Part shown: piece after piece, positions 11,492-23,187 of the stretch
How positions within the stretch are numbered: position 1 is the stretch's first letter
Layout: each line of letters begins with the position of its first letter
Assembly (NCBI GenBank): GCA_027943335.1
Contig: BSBK01007026.1
Location: 1 to 64,000 of the forward strand
Reading direction: 5' to 3'
Length of the DNA stretch: 64,000 bases
From: Chamaecyparis obtusa
Lineage: Eukaryota; Streptophyta; Pinopsida; Cupressales; Cupressaceae
Translations under genes and position numbers: made by a program
Notes under the pieces: model-generated
Told to the model about the DNA's origin: nothing
The model's database searches: none
What the model saw: the letters and a program-made list of their open reading frames with translations, nothing else

Positions 11492-14400
11492 TTTTAATTT
11501 TTTTTCTTCTGGCCTTTTTCAAAACTCATTTCCTTTCTAGATCTGGATGCTTTCAATCCTCTCTCTTAGGATTCACTAATCTAGTTCCAATTGCTGTTCC
11601 CAATTGCTGTTCCCATGGAACCTTTCCCCATTTCAGTCTTGTAAGCTATAATTAGAATATTTGCTTCTGGTACCAATATTTCTAGTTTTTAAAGCATCTT
11701 GAATGTCAGGAGGCGTTAAAAAGGGGGAGTTATAAATGATCTTTTTACAGTGAGTGAGCTGCAGCATCAAAGAAGGCAGAGAATTCAACAGTTCAGTTGA
11801 ATTAATAGTTGTAAATGCATTGGGTGTTAAAGGCTTATTATCTGTTAAGTTAATGATTAATAGTTGTAAGTCTTATTTTTAAGAAATAGACAAATCACGT
11901 TAAAAAAAAACAAATCATACGACTACATAGAAGATGCACAAAAATACTAAATACATGATTTGATGCATAAGTTTTGGACCAACTTTTTTTTAATTTTCTG
12001 TTAGCCTGGCAAAATATAGTTGTATATTATTGATGACCTAGACCCCAAACAATAAATTTAAGCACTTGATTGTAAAAATTTGAAGGTCATTTGCCTTACC
12101 ATATAGAAGTTTGAGGGATTCAAAGTTAGCCTTAATGGTTAGCTGTTGTATTAATCCCATAGATAATGCTTTTGATACTCACCTGTGCAGGTCCTCTTAC
12201 CTGTCTCACGAGTAAAAAGAACAAATTATAGAAATGGCATAAAACCCTTAGATTAGCAATGTCTTTAACATCTCGAGGGTCACGGTGTAGTTGTGTTTAG
12301 ATAGTTTGTGGAAGAAAGGTTTGAGGCCAAGTGCAATACCCACACTGTTCTTGAATTGGATCTGAGTTCGCACCAAGACCTCCTTATGAAAGGTTCTTAT
12401 CATATTATAAATTGTTCTGAATGTCTTAATTTTCATATCAGAAAAGCTACATTCCTTTAGTTATTTGTGCTGCCCATTTTGGGGTTTAAATTGTTTAGAT
12501 CTGTCTGATAAACTCTAGATTTAGTTCACAGGAAGGAAGAAAGAGGGAGAAAATCTCATCCTTTCATTTGTCTCTCATGTTCCACATTCTAGATGCTTTC
12601 AGATTCCATCATTTGTAGTGGCAAGTGTCTCGAGATTTTTCTAGTTGCTAGCATATTAATGCAGAGATCTCCCACTTATAAGAGCAGGTTCTTGTTAAGA
12701 ACACAATATTTTGTAAATTCACATGTTTAAATTACCATTTGCTGCTGAAGAACTTGCTAATTTTAGAAGAGGACAAACAAGATTTCTTCAAAATGTCTAA
12801 TACTTGCTCACACTAGTGGAAAGCACGAGAAGGCAGAATTGTGCAATTTTTTTCTCATCTTAGCTTGCAAGGAAACTAGAAATATTCTTATTATGAGTGC
12901 CATGAGTCCATTATCACTTATCTATCTTTGAGGCTTTCCTCTTCCTTCTTTTAGACTTGTTTCTATTTTTAACTTTTCCATTTGTAAGTTATGTGCAAAT
13001 TTTGCTAATAAGGATTGTGCACTATGTCCTTAAGGCTTAAAGTACATAAGGTTGGCTGGAAAAGGCCAAAACAATTAACAACATTTCAGTGGCGTTTTCA
13101 ATTTGAAAAACTGCGGAGAGAAGTTTCCAGTGTTCACCTATTCCTTATTGCCTATATCTTCTTGGTTGTCTTGAATATTGATGGTGTGCCCTTCCCTTTT
13201 CCTTGTTGCCTTCGTTATTATTTTCTCATGGTCCAAATTCTAAGAACTAGGCTTACCATATTCTTCCAAATTGGTATATTTTTCTCCCTTCTTATATGAT
13301 TAGGTAAATCCTAGAGACATGACTTGTCAATCTCATTTTTGGAAAATTTTCGTGGAGGAGTTAAATTGCAAGGGACGTGCATTATATATTGAGTGATGAC
13401 TTTTTAATTCTTACAAAAATTGCCTTGTCATTGATGCTAGAATATATTTAGAAAATTCTGGCTATGATCCAAGTGACCTATTATTATCTGTAACATCTAC
13501 TTCCTGTTACCATTTGCAGACAGTTACTTTTAGTGGCCAAACAGTGAGCAAAATCCATTCTGGCTGGGTCTAGTGCTTAAATATCATTTTCAAACTTTCA
13601 ACCAAAGAATCTCTATTTTTTGCTTGGTCAATCCAGCAAAATTCTTAGGCTCTGAAATGCTTCTCAGATTTGAAAATTTTATGAAGGAATGATGAGAAGT
13701 ATAACTTAAATTTGGCATCCTGTATTGTGGGGGAGGGTAAAGAAATTGGCATGTTTTTGCTTTATCTGAATAGAATCTTATGAATCATCAGTTATGCCTG
13801 ATTTTTTTATATAGATACCCTTTGTTTCTCCCATTGTGCTCTTTACAGTAGTTAATTGATTATATGCAAATGTGTTCATCTCAGCAAAATGCAGTCATTG
13901 GCTGGGCATGTAAAAAAGCAACTGTCGACAGAAAGCAATAACTGTGCTCATTGATGAAGTTCAACTGTCAAAAGGATGTGATTTCTTTTAATATTTTCAA
14001 GACCGTATTCCATTCTTGGAAGCATCTTCCTTTAGATTGAGAACCTTTTTCTTAAAGTTAAACAAAGTTAAAAGATGCACTTCTTGACTCCCTACCATCA
14101 CCACTCTTCATAGCCATCTATAAACATTATCTTCATGGAGTGGTGAACAAGATGCTGTCATGTCTCTAAAGAACTACCTATCTTGAAGTTTGTGAAATGC
14201 ATTTATATGGGGCTTACTTTGGTAATTAGTCACTGTTTTCTTCGTCTTGGTTGCCATGCTTCTTTACCTCTGTCCATAACACTTCCTTGTGGCTGTCATC
14301 AATTTTAATGCCTTTCAGGCACTTTAAACCCTTACCATTAATGTGACTATCCTCTCTTTTATACCTCTGTTTTGAGGAGATATCCTTTATACTCTACCCA

Positions 14401-14999
14401 TGCCAATGTTTTTCCTTGTGAAGGTCTTGATATAACTGTACAAGCCTTCCTTTTAAACTAACTACAATCTCTACATTCGTGTATGAATGAAAGGGCATTT
14501 CTTGCTTATTTTTATACCTCCATCAATGTTGCTGTCTCTGTGGTTTTCTATGTTGTCCTCAATTTTGAGATCACAAAATTGTGGCAACCCTACGGAATTT
14601 TCTTGTCAATTCGTAGAAGTATCCTCTATGTTTCGAACGTTTTGATAATGTGTTAATAAGAACGATTCGTTATCCTTGAAAAAGCTCTTTATAACACAAG
14701 TTTCATGCGTTCTTTAAGTTCTTCTCATTGTTTTTAACCTCGATTTTCCCTTAATTTGATAGCCCTTTTAATTATGCTCGTTTCGAGCTAACTTAGACAT
14801 CAAACAGAGCTCTACAGCTCGAGTTATGATGTAAAAGGTGGGGTTTTTCGGGCTGACTGCATATTCTTTAAAATCCTTAAAAAAATGGGGTTTTTGAAGT
14901 CAATTGCACGAGTTTGAATTATTTTTAATATGTTAAATGGATTTAAAACTCCGTTTTCGAATTTCAACTCATTTCGAGTTGATTTGACTATAGTTTTAA
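11492..14999. other. 3.5 kb without recognisable gene
   Basis: T-rich DNA with intron-like composition. An open frame at 13015-13299 starts with a basic stretch (GWKRPKQLTTFQWRFQFEKL) and becomes hydrophobic, but it has no recognised domain and no convincing splice sites. From about 14000 the DNA is T/C-rich with many CTGTCAT words, in the style of 28119-30107 and 58588-61696. Confidence 0.4.
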
Positions 15000-16050
15000 A
15001 CGTTTTCGTGAAATTAGCTTTTAATCTTCTAATTTCATGTTACTTTATTTAAATACTATAGTTATGTATTAAATTAATTCAAATTGAAAAGATTTAAGTG
15101 TTAAAAGTGTGGTTTTTTTCTCTTCATTGCATATCATCCATGTGCAAAACACTTTTAAAATCTCGTTCCTAAGTCTTTTCTTTTAAATACGTTGTTTTTA
15201 TCAATGACTGCATACACGTTTCATGTTTATGAATCATATGCAGTTGTATTTCTAAAAAGCGTGTTTATATATCTTCCCAAAAGTGTCAAATTTCTGTGTG
15301 TTTGCATATGTATCTTCATGTGTAAACATGTTTTAAAAGTACGTGTTAATTTTCCTTTGCTATTTCCCTCTAAAAGTGTCAATTTTTAATATCATTACAT
15401 ATACTCACTGTATATGCAAATGAGTTTCTAATCAACGTTTTTAATGGTCTTTTTATGGCGTTATTTTTAGAGGAGTCTGCATATTATCCATGTGCAGATG
15501 TATTAAGTTTTATTTTTCCCCAAAGGCGTCGATTTTAGAGATCATTACATGTGTTTATAACATGCTGAAAGACATGTGTAAAGACTTCTTTAAAAGACGT
15601 TTTTAAACTTCCAAGTCTAGGCGTCGAATTTTGAATTCAGTACATATGTAAATGTATATGAAATGACTTCCAAATAGAGCGTTTTTTATACTTATCTCAA
15701 GGGCGTCGATTTTAGGATGCATTACATATGATAATACATATGTAATATTTTTCAAAAGGAGTGTATTTAACGCAAGGCATTGGGCGTTGATTTTTGGTGC
15801 CCTTACATGAGTTTTGTTACTTCATACATTGCGTTTCCAGCTCTTTGTTTGGGCATCGCTTTGGAGATGGGATGCATATGTGCGCAAACTCCCTAAAGCA
15901 GCGTTTTTACTATATTATTCAAGGCGTTGATTTTGAAGACTTTCCCATATATGTCTTTGTATTTTCAAAAGACATTTTCAGCCTTGAATCTAGGGCGTCG
16001 ATCTTTACTGGCTTTGCATATGTTATTCATTATACACAACATATGCAATA
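15000..16050. repeat. Degenerate ~70-140 bp array with palindromic units
   Basis: A core GGCGTCGATTTT (variants GTGTCAATTTT, GGCGTTGATTTT) recurs at about 15281, 15373, 15526, 15622, 15702, 15785, 15923 and 15992. It is usually followed by CATTACATATG or TGCATAT and then an inverted partner such as ACATATGTAA or ATATGCA. Unit lengths vary, so this is an old, strongly diverged array. Confidence 0.65.
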
Positions 16051-16937
16051 TATTCAAAACAGTCCGCTCTTCATCATGTTTTCTTCAAAATGCCTCTTTG
16101 GAGAAGGAGTTTGATCTTTGTTAATCATCTTGGCATTCAACAAATTGATTTTGGTAAGTTCTCATTTCTTTTTGTGGATTTATTTCATCACTATCTGTTG
16201 ATTTTGTGCCCAAGACGCCGTTTTTCCTTTTCATTGCCTATGCAAGAAATAGTCAAACGGTTGCTATTTCTTGGCATTTTTCTTCTCATTCTTCCCCACT
16301 TGGCTGTGTATGTTCATTGACTGTCCAAGTTTAAAGGAGAGAGACTAGGAATGTGATCTATTTATACTCTTTCTATCCAATCTTTTCTAAATCCAAGAAT
16401 CAATTGGATTTATTTCAGATTTGGCTCAAGATTTTGAGAGAGTTTATCTTTAAGATTGAGGTAACTTCTTCCTTGCTCTTTTCCTTGTTTTCCTTCCAAG
16501 TTTATTTATTTTACATGTAAAGCTTTCAATTTTGATTTACATGTGATTGAATATATGTCTCTTCTACTTCCATCTTCAATTCTCAAGATGCATGTGCAAG
16601 AGCTTCATCTTTTTTGCATATGCAGTCGGGATTAAAAACCCCGTTCTATGAAAGAGACAAACCAAATGCAAGTTATTCATGTGCTATTTTCCAAATCCAC
16701 TTGCATAAAGCCGCTGTCCCTACCACTGCCATGTGACGTCAAACTCATAATGGTGGTCAATTTGACACTTCATTATAAAATGACATCCCTCCATTCATTC
16801 ATTATCCATTCACTACATATCTCTCGCTGTCCCCATGTGTAATTACCCATGAGAAACTCGTTCTTGAGTTCTCTTTGAGCTAAAACCATTCATTTTCCCA
16901 AAAATAGTCATCTCCATATGCCTTTTGTCATTCTCTG
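16051..16937. other. Leader region upstream of the large decayed ORF
   Basis: No recognisable gene. A TATA-like TATTTATACTC lies near 16357, followed by T/C-rich DNA. It may be the promoter and untranslated leader of the ORF at 16938, but no LTR copy or PBS could be identified. Confidence 0.35.
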
Positions 16938-19524
16938 ATGAATCCCTCCCAAGAAGATGTTCTTATTTTGTGGGATTTTTATGTCACAGCTTCTCAGTCA
17001 CATAGAGTTGTTATGTCTGAAGGGATCGCACATCCAAAAGAAAAGGAGAAGAAGAAGATGAAGTATCAGTACGATTCATATCATAATTCTATTCCGCCTT
17101 CACAGATTGTTTCATATTGTGACGAGGTCAGGGATACAGATGTTTCTCATATGAACTTTGAAGACTTTCTTCAAAGAGTAGGTGCTGCGGCTACAGAGGA
17201 CATGCTTTCAATCAAGCAGAGCAATGTTCATCTGGTCTCTACATTTCCATTGGCTGCCCTGGAGCCAGAGTTTGTATTTGCATGTGCAAGGAACTTCGAT
17301 CCTGCTTCTAGAACCATCAAGAATCAAGATGGTAAAACCATCATTAGTTTTGATCCGGAGACAGTGGATAGAATCTTCAAAGTGCCATTAAGTCCTGTTA
17401 CCATCAATATCACCAAACAAAAGGCTCTTGATAGATGGAACGAGGACACTCCTTCATGCATGAAGTTCATAAATGAAAACTGGTTGCTCAATAAGAGGCC
17501 AAACATTGCAAGATGGCCCAAGGGGATTCGACGCACTGAATTCAAAGAAGAAATCAGCGACCTCATTACCATATTCAGCCGCCTAGCAGGGTTAAAGACG
17601 TCAAACACCTTTGAGCCTTGGATGTATAAATACATTTCTCTCATTGTTCAGTCGAAGAAATTTTTTTTCTGGGGAGAGATGATCAGCGATATGTTGTGTG
17701 AACAGCTTTCCTAAGTTGTAAACACTTGCACATTCTACATGAATTCATATCTTGTATATATCGCTGCTTCTCTTGGTTCTTTCTCTAGATTATCTACAAA
17801 GGGGGATAGGTCATTGGTTCCTGTGTGGGAGTATTTTCCTCAGCTCGTGTTGAAGGCTAGCCATTCTCACTATCGCAGGGTACAGGATGCTTTTTATGGG
17901 CATTTCATGTGTTTGTTTGATAAGAGTCTCTCGAACAGGCATGTGTCAGATGAGGCATGGGTTAAGGTAAATGAGTATGGTTGTCTTTTTCTTCAGTTTC
18001 CAAGCTTTACTTACATGCGAGTAGGCTACTTCAAGGGAGAACCTCATACACTTCCGAGGTATCCTACAGACAAAATCATACTCATGGAGTTGGCTAGGCA
18101 ACTCATGTCTGTCCAGATGCACTAGAATGCATTACATAGACCGAGTGTGGGGATTTCTTCACGAAATCCATTGAAGATTGGGGGATACTCCATAGACACA
18201 GTCCCCAAAGCCAAAAATATGGAGTATGAGTTTCAGAGGATCACCTTGAAGAAGTTCACGGCTAGGAGTCACTTCGACTGGCGAGGTCTCAATGACAAGA
18301 TGAGGAGGCAGTTCGTACATGTGTACAGGTTGGAGGACATATGGATTGATCTCCGCACTGAGACAGACATATGGAGAATGGATTACCAACGCTTGTCCAT
18401 TAAGTAGATCATTGACTTCAACCTTGCAAATATCCCTCCAGGGGTAGAAGATGATGATAACATCCTTGATCGTGATTATACCCGTAACCATGTTGAGGAC
18501 TTGCCTATTTTGTCTCCTTCCTGGTCAGGAAAGGAGAGTGTCTCTATTTGGGATCGTTTCCAATCCATGCTTGCAAATACTAACATCTGGTTGAAACGAA
18601 GAGGGCTGAAAAGTATCAAGGTAAAAGCAGACAAAGATTTTGATCATGGTGGTCCAGTTGGTAAGAGATCGAAAATCAAAGGAAGAACCAAGATGGCGCA
18701 TCTTCTTCAGCAGTTGATCCTACCATCCCTGTCATATCCACTCTTCCTAAGCTTACCATTAAGGGAGGCAAGGACATTGGAAGAGTTCTCAAGGTCAAGA
18801 GCACAGAATTTGAAAGGATTCAAGTAGTATCCAGTGATGATGAGATGCCTAATTCACCTAAGGTATCTTCACCAGATGTACCTCCTCTTGTGGATAATTC
18901 AGCCACTACCATGGTTCCTGATTCAGTACCAGCATCAGATGAGTCTCCTGACTCGCCTTCGGGTACAGCTGCAGATGAATTTACTACAAGGTAGGCACCT
19001 CCTATTGATTCAGTCTTGGTGACACCTGCATTACCAGTCTCATCAGCCACACCTATTGTCATACAGGAGGAGTCCTATCACAGCTTTGAGAGTGTGTTTG
19101 ACGCATACTCTATGACCATTCCTTCCATGGTTACCTCCACTGTGACAGTGTTGGACACCACTTTAGTGCAGGTAGAGCGCTTCATATCTGAGGTTATGCA
19201 TGGTAGTCCTACCCCTATGGCAATCTTGACAGAGGCTCCCCCTCTTGTTGCCACAGTTGTACAGACAAATCTAGTTACCACTCTGGCCATTGCATCTACA
19301 GAAGCAACTTTCTCTTCTTTCTCTTTACCTCCTTGGATCACTGCCATAACACAGAAAAGAAAGAAGGAAGAGATTCCTTTGGAGGGCTTTGATTTCAAGC
19401 ATGCTTCTAAGCCGAGAGCTCCCAAGAATAAGAAGGCAAAGATAGTCTCAAGGATTGTGGTGGAGGACAATTCCAAATATGCTGAGATTGCTGAACCTTT
19501 GGTTGATGAAATTTCAGAAGATGG
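16938..19524 (+). pseudogene. Large unknown ORF, 5' part, interrupted by element A
   Basis: An unrecognised protein. Frame 3 stays open from 16938 apart from stops at 17712, 18123 and 18405; the sequence then shifts to frame 2 near 18695, with another stop at 18991. The first ~450 residues look globular (for example FEDFLQRVGAAATEDML, RWPKGIRRTEFKEEI), vaguely like other plant TE-borne proteins. A Ser/Pro/Thr-rich stretch (18700-19330) follows, then a basic patch PRAPKNKKAK at about 19410-19440. The frame ends at the GATGG target site of element A and resumes in the matching frame at 25989. With both halves the ORF is about 1160 codons. Function unknown; it may itself be cargo of an older element. 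Confidence 0.7.
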
Positions 19525-20363
19525 TGTCATGTCCCCATTCTGGCTGACATCGTTTAGCATGCCGGATCAGTCTATCACAGGCTCTCGTAGACTGGTGGCG
19601 ATGTGGAGAGAGTCATTTTGTAGATCAGTGGTCGTATTTGCTCTTGGAGAAGTGATTTAGAGCTTATTTTTATTATTATGAGTTATGCGGGCCCCACATG
19701 TTATAATTTTAAGTTGAGTTGCACTTTTTATTTTATAAAATTATATTATTATAAAAGTGCATTATAATGGGATTTTATAATGGATGCTTCTAGAAGTTCT
19801 TAGTAACTTCTCAAAAAGTGAATAAATAGGGGGCTTGGGCATTCATTTGGACAAGCTGATCTGAGGATTCCAAATAAGCTCAACATGAAATGGCTGAATA
19901 CCACTTCCAATGTGCAACCCTTCAGAAGATATCTCACTTCCTCAGTTATGCAAATCCAAGGGAGTTTTCGTTCCCAAAGATCTAATGAAAATTTGTAGAC
20001 CAAATGACTACAAATTGCTCCAATATGGAAAAGTAGAAGAATCCTCAAATCAGCTTGTCCAAATGAATGCCCAAGCCCCCTATTTATTCACTTTTTGAGA
20101 AGTTACTAAGAACTTCTAGAAGCATCCATTATAAAATCCCATTCTGTAATGACCCTTACCAATAGGATCACTAAATCCCTCAAACTGAACTTAGTCAATT
20201 CGTCAAACACTTGGCATGCAAACTGATTAGCCCCACTGAATGTAAATACTGAACAGAGGTAATTGTGGTGCAACGAATCCACAAAGAACAATGCCAAGTG
20301 TTTGACGAATTGACTAAGTTCAGTTTGAGGGATTTAGTGATCCTATTGGTAAGGGTCATTACA
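19525..20363 (+). repeat. 5' LTR of element A, rearranged into foldbacks
   Basis: The first ~340 bp match the right LTR directly. It then switches strand near 19862: 19862-20143 is the reverse complement of about 24655-24931. Next come an inverted copy of the LTR's own 3' end (20144-20216), a 75-bp spacer and the normal 3' end (20292-20363). About 1 kb of the normal LTR middle is missing. Confidence 0.85.
19770..20143. repeat. Inverted repeat in left LTR of element A
   Basis: Arms at about 19770-19862 and 20053-20143 are near-perfect reverse complements (containing GATGCTTCTAGAAGTTC and GGGGGCTTGGGCATTC). Between them lies a further inverted LTR piece of about 190 bp. Confidence 0.85.
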
Positions 20364-20364
20364 G
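20144..20364. repeat. Perfect 73-bp inverted repeat at LTR end
   Basis: 20144-20216 is the exact reverse complement of 20292-20364 by eye. The arm spans the LTR's 3' end (TTGGTAAGGGTCATTACA) plus one base beyond it, with a 75-bp loop between the arms. Confidence 0.9.
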
Positions 20365-20376
20365 TGGTATCAGAGC
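20365..20376 (+). other. Primer-binding site of element A
   Basis: TGGTATCAGAGC, complementary to initiator Met tRNA, one base after the LTR end. It fixes plus orientation. Confidence 0.85.
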
Positions 20377-20427
20377 GGTTTCCTGCCAACCTGATTGGGT
20401 TATTTCAGATTGAATTCAACTGTCAGC

Positions 20428-21693
20428 ATGGCTTTAACAAGAGACAAGGAATTGAAAGAGAGAATGCACACTGCATTGAAGAAACTAGATCGTCCATTTC
20501 AGCGAACAAAGGACCTCCTAAGAACTTTGGAGGAGTTGGAAACTTATTTAGGCAAGGTTGATCAGTCAGATTCCTATGCTATGCAAACAACTTTATCTCC
20601 AGTATTTGGTTCTTTGGTGAAGCCCCGATTATTGAGACATCATGATGAGGTGGTAAGACTTGCAGCTCTCTCTTGCATTAGTGAAATCATGAGGATAATA
20701 GCTGGCTTTAATTCTTATGATGATCAGATTATGAGAGAGGTACTTCATGCCATGGTGAAAAGCTTCGAAAGGTTGGATGACATCAGGGACCCTCATTTCA
20801 CAATGAGGGCAAGATTACTTGAAGTATTTGCATGGTGTAGGTTTGAAAACATTATGTTGTCAATAGGTTGTATTGATGACATTCGCAAAATGTTTAACAC
20901 ATTTTGGAATATTTTGGATGAGTTTCATTCTAGCGATGTATTAGCATCAATGCACTCCATCATGTTCACAATCTTGTTTGAGGAGAAGGATGAAATTTCT
21001 AAACTTTTGGCAGAAGATTTATGGCATGTTTGGACAAAAGAGAGGAATGTGTCACCTATGGCATGTACGTGGTTAAAGAGCCTGATTAATAGGCCTAAGG
21101 ATCGAAGTACCTTCCCTATGACAGGCAGAAACTTGTATGATGAGTTTGACAGACATGCTGATCCGGTATTGGGAGATGTTAGCACATCTTCACGTAATGA
21201 TTTATTTGCATCATCTTCACAGGCAGAAGTGGTTACAGATGTTGTACAGGTTGAGCCAATTGCATCAGAAGGTGATATCACAGGCACACCAGATGGCATG
21301 AGTGACACTGACAGTGATTGTGGTACAGTTGGTCTTGATGATGTCACAGGTGCTCAAAATAGTAACTACAGCACAGTGGATTCAGATGATGATTGTGAGG
21401 AGGTTGTTGTGCATGATGATGAGATACCTATCAGCGATGAGCAGACATTGAGTATTCAGGACTTTGCTGATAGAGAGCATCAGACACAGTTAGATGCTAC
21501 ATCACACGAGGTTGAGGCACATAGTACTTCACATGTTTTGTCCAGTCAGCTTAGGGTAAGCGAGGATGGGATTGTGACTTCATTATCTCATCATGACAGG
21601 ATGCGGGAGATGATAAAGGATCACATCCGGATGATTCAGTTACAGGACAAACATAAGGGAGTTCAGGCAGAGTCTTCTTGTGTTGACTTATAG
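20428..21693 (+). CDS. PDS5-like HEAT-repeat protein carried by element A
   Basis: 421 codons without interruption from ATG 20428 (MALTRDKELKERMHT; 52 bp after the PBS) to TAG 21691. Residues ~20-240 follow the N-terminal HEAT region of plant PDS5, the cohesin-associated protein that regulates sister-chromatid cohesion. Recognisable in order are an LRTLEELETYL segment, HDEVVRLAALSCISEIMRI (PDS5: ..VASCISEITRI), YDDQIMREV followed by MVKSFERLDD, and SMHSIMFTILFEEKDEIS. Unlike true PDS5 (over 800 aa), the HEAT array stops early and an acidic Asp/Glu/Ser tail follows (~270-370). The first stop may be a mutation, because the same frame continues. Whether it binds chromatin or works as a gag-like protein is unknown. 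Confidence 0.8.
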   Translation: MALTRDKELKERMHTALKKLDRPFQRTKDLLRTLEELETYLGKVDQSDSYAMQTTLSPVFGSLVKPRLLRHHDEVVRLAALSCISEIMRIIAGFNSYDDQIMREVLHAMVKSFERLDDIRDPHFTMRARLLEVFAWCRFENIMLSIGCIDDIRKMFNTFWNILDEFHSSDVLASMHSIMFTILFEEKDEISKLLAEDLWHVWTKERNVSPMACTWLKSLINRPKDRSTFPMTGRNLYDEFDRHADPVLGDVSTSSRNDLFASSSQAEVVTDVVQVEPIASEGDITGTPDGMSDTDSDCGTVGLDDVTGAQNSNYSTVDSDDDCEEVVVHDDEIPISDEQTLSIQDFADREHQTQLDATSHEVEAHSTSHVLSSQLRVSEDGIVTSLSHHDRMREMIKDHIRMIQLQDKHKGVQAESSCVDL

Positions 21694-23187
21694 GCGATCA
21701 GGGAAGGAATGGGAGCGATGAAGATGAGTTATTTACATCTTCTTTCAGATCATGACCATCTTCTTAGCCTTGCCAGAGATCATTTAGATGCCTTGAGGAG
21801 GAAGGAGGAGGAAGTTGGCCGGCTTTCTTGAGAGTTCGAGGACACTCGAGCCTCTTTGTTGAGTACTCCATTGGCATTACAGGACTCAGAGAGACATGTG
21901 GATGGGTATGGCGTGGAGTTGAGTTCAGCTTCATCTTACACACCTGATACTCAGCTTTCTGCGACATGCGGATCACATGTGGTTGTCGATAGTTGTGAGA
22001 GTTCACTTTGCATCCAGGATTCAGGGATAGTGTCAATTATGGCAGACATGGATGTGGGATCAGCTGATATTGGGATTGAGCAGGCTACTCAGGTACGGAT
22101 TTTGCTTGAGGTGTCAGTCGGTTCCAGTTTACGGATGAGGACTCAGGATTGTTACATTGGCGTTTGGGATTCTGTTGACTGGAGATCTTTATCATCTATT
22201 GGTAGCAGTGATTGTTTGAGTGCTATCATGGATTTGATTAGCAGATTACACGGTGTTGTTCTCATTCATACCAGCAGCTTGTCAGATGTTGGTATTAGTC
22301 TTTATACACCGATGTTAGGAGTAGTGTACATTTCCAGTCGACCACTCAGGGTGCAGTGGGTTTGTGATAATTTAGGCACATCTGAGGTGTTAGTGATTAC
22401 AGATGAGTCCCAGGATCGCACTGGCCTTGATGACATCCAGGAGTCTATTGCGGACAGTTTTGAGGATTTAGCTTCCTCGGCAGATTCATTTGTTACAGCG
22501 GAGTTGGGCAGTGATGTTATAGTTTTTGATACTCCATATGATGATGTGAGCTTTGGAGTTGACTTGCAGAGTATGGATGGTAGTACTCCAGAGATTAGTG
22601 ACTTTGAGGATACTCCCTTGGACAATGCGTCAGAGGAGGATTGTAGGAGACAATCTAGCCAGCGCCATCACGTGTCTAGTCAGCAGAGAGTTAGTGAGCG
22701 AGACATTGCTATCGCTTGCCAGCATTTCGATGCTGCTCGTCAGTTGATAGCAGTTTACGGATGGGGTTCTCCTACTAGTGACGAGCAGGGAGGCAGTTAT
22801 CTTTCCTTGACAGAGATCCACTCTTTATGGGAGGCTATCCGGATTTTGAGACAGAATTATATGCAGTTGGTAGCTGATAGAGATTATCTTATGGAGTGGG
22901 GTAGTACAGCATATGATGCATTACTAGTCAAGGAAGATGAGGTGAGTGAGCTTACTCAGCAGCTCGAGGTGACTTCTAAGATTCTTGAGAGTACACAGTT
23001 GGCTCTCGAGGAGTCACAGTTTCATTTGGCTGAGGTGACCATGGAGTTAGAGCGACTTCAGTCTTTACCAGATTCTGTACAGTCACAGACCGTGGTGTCT
23101 GGTAATCCGAGGGTGTCCATGGTTGAGATTGTCAGAGACAGTGGAGATGGGGAGGCATCCATCCTAGATACTAGCATTGGCACATGA
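21694..23187 (+). pseudogene. Continuation of element A ORF: Ser/Asp-rich, coiled-coil
   Basis: Same reading frame as the PDS5-like ORF after the TAG at 21691; a second stop, TGA, lies at 21829. From 21856 it is open for 443 codons to TGA 23185. The protein is acidic and Ser/Gly/Val-rich, with low-complexity runs. Near 22930-23080 it contains a heptad-like stretch (EVSELTQQLEVTSKILESTQ) likely to form a coiled coil. No enzyme motif is seen. Together with the upstream ORF this suggests one original protein of 900 or more residues. Confidence 0.6.

Noticed and set aside
13015..13299. Possible exon with basic peptide
   Set aside because: No convincing splice sites, no domain, and the frame turns into T-rich hydrophobic sequence.
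20265..20350. Peptide CQVFDEL resembling pentatricopeptide 'VFDEM'
   Set aside because: It comes from the recurring LTR word GTGTTTGACGAA. No PPR repeat spacing is present.
20365..20376. tRNA-like word TGGTATCAGAGC, also at 2467 (minus) and in variant form at 28106 (minus)
   Set aside because: It is the PBS complementary to a tRNA 3' end. No cloverleaf surrounds it, so it is not a tRNA gene.
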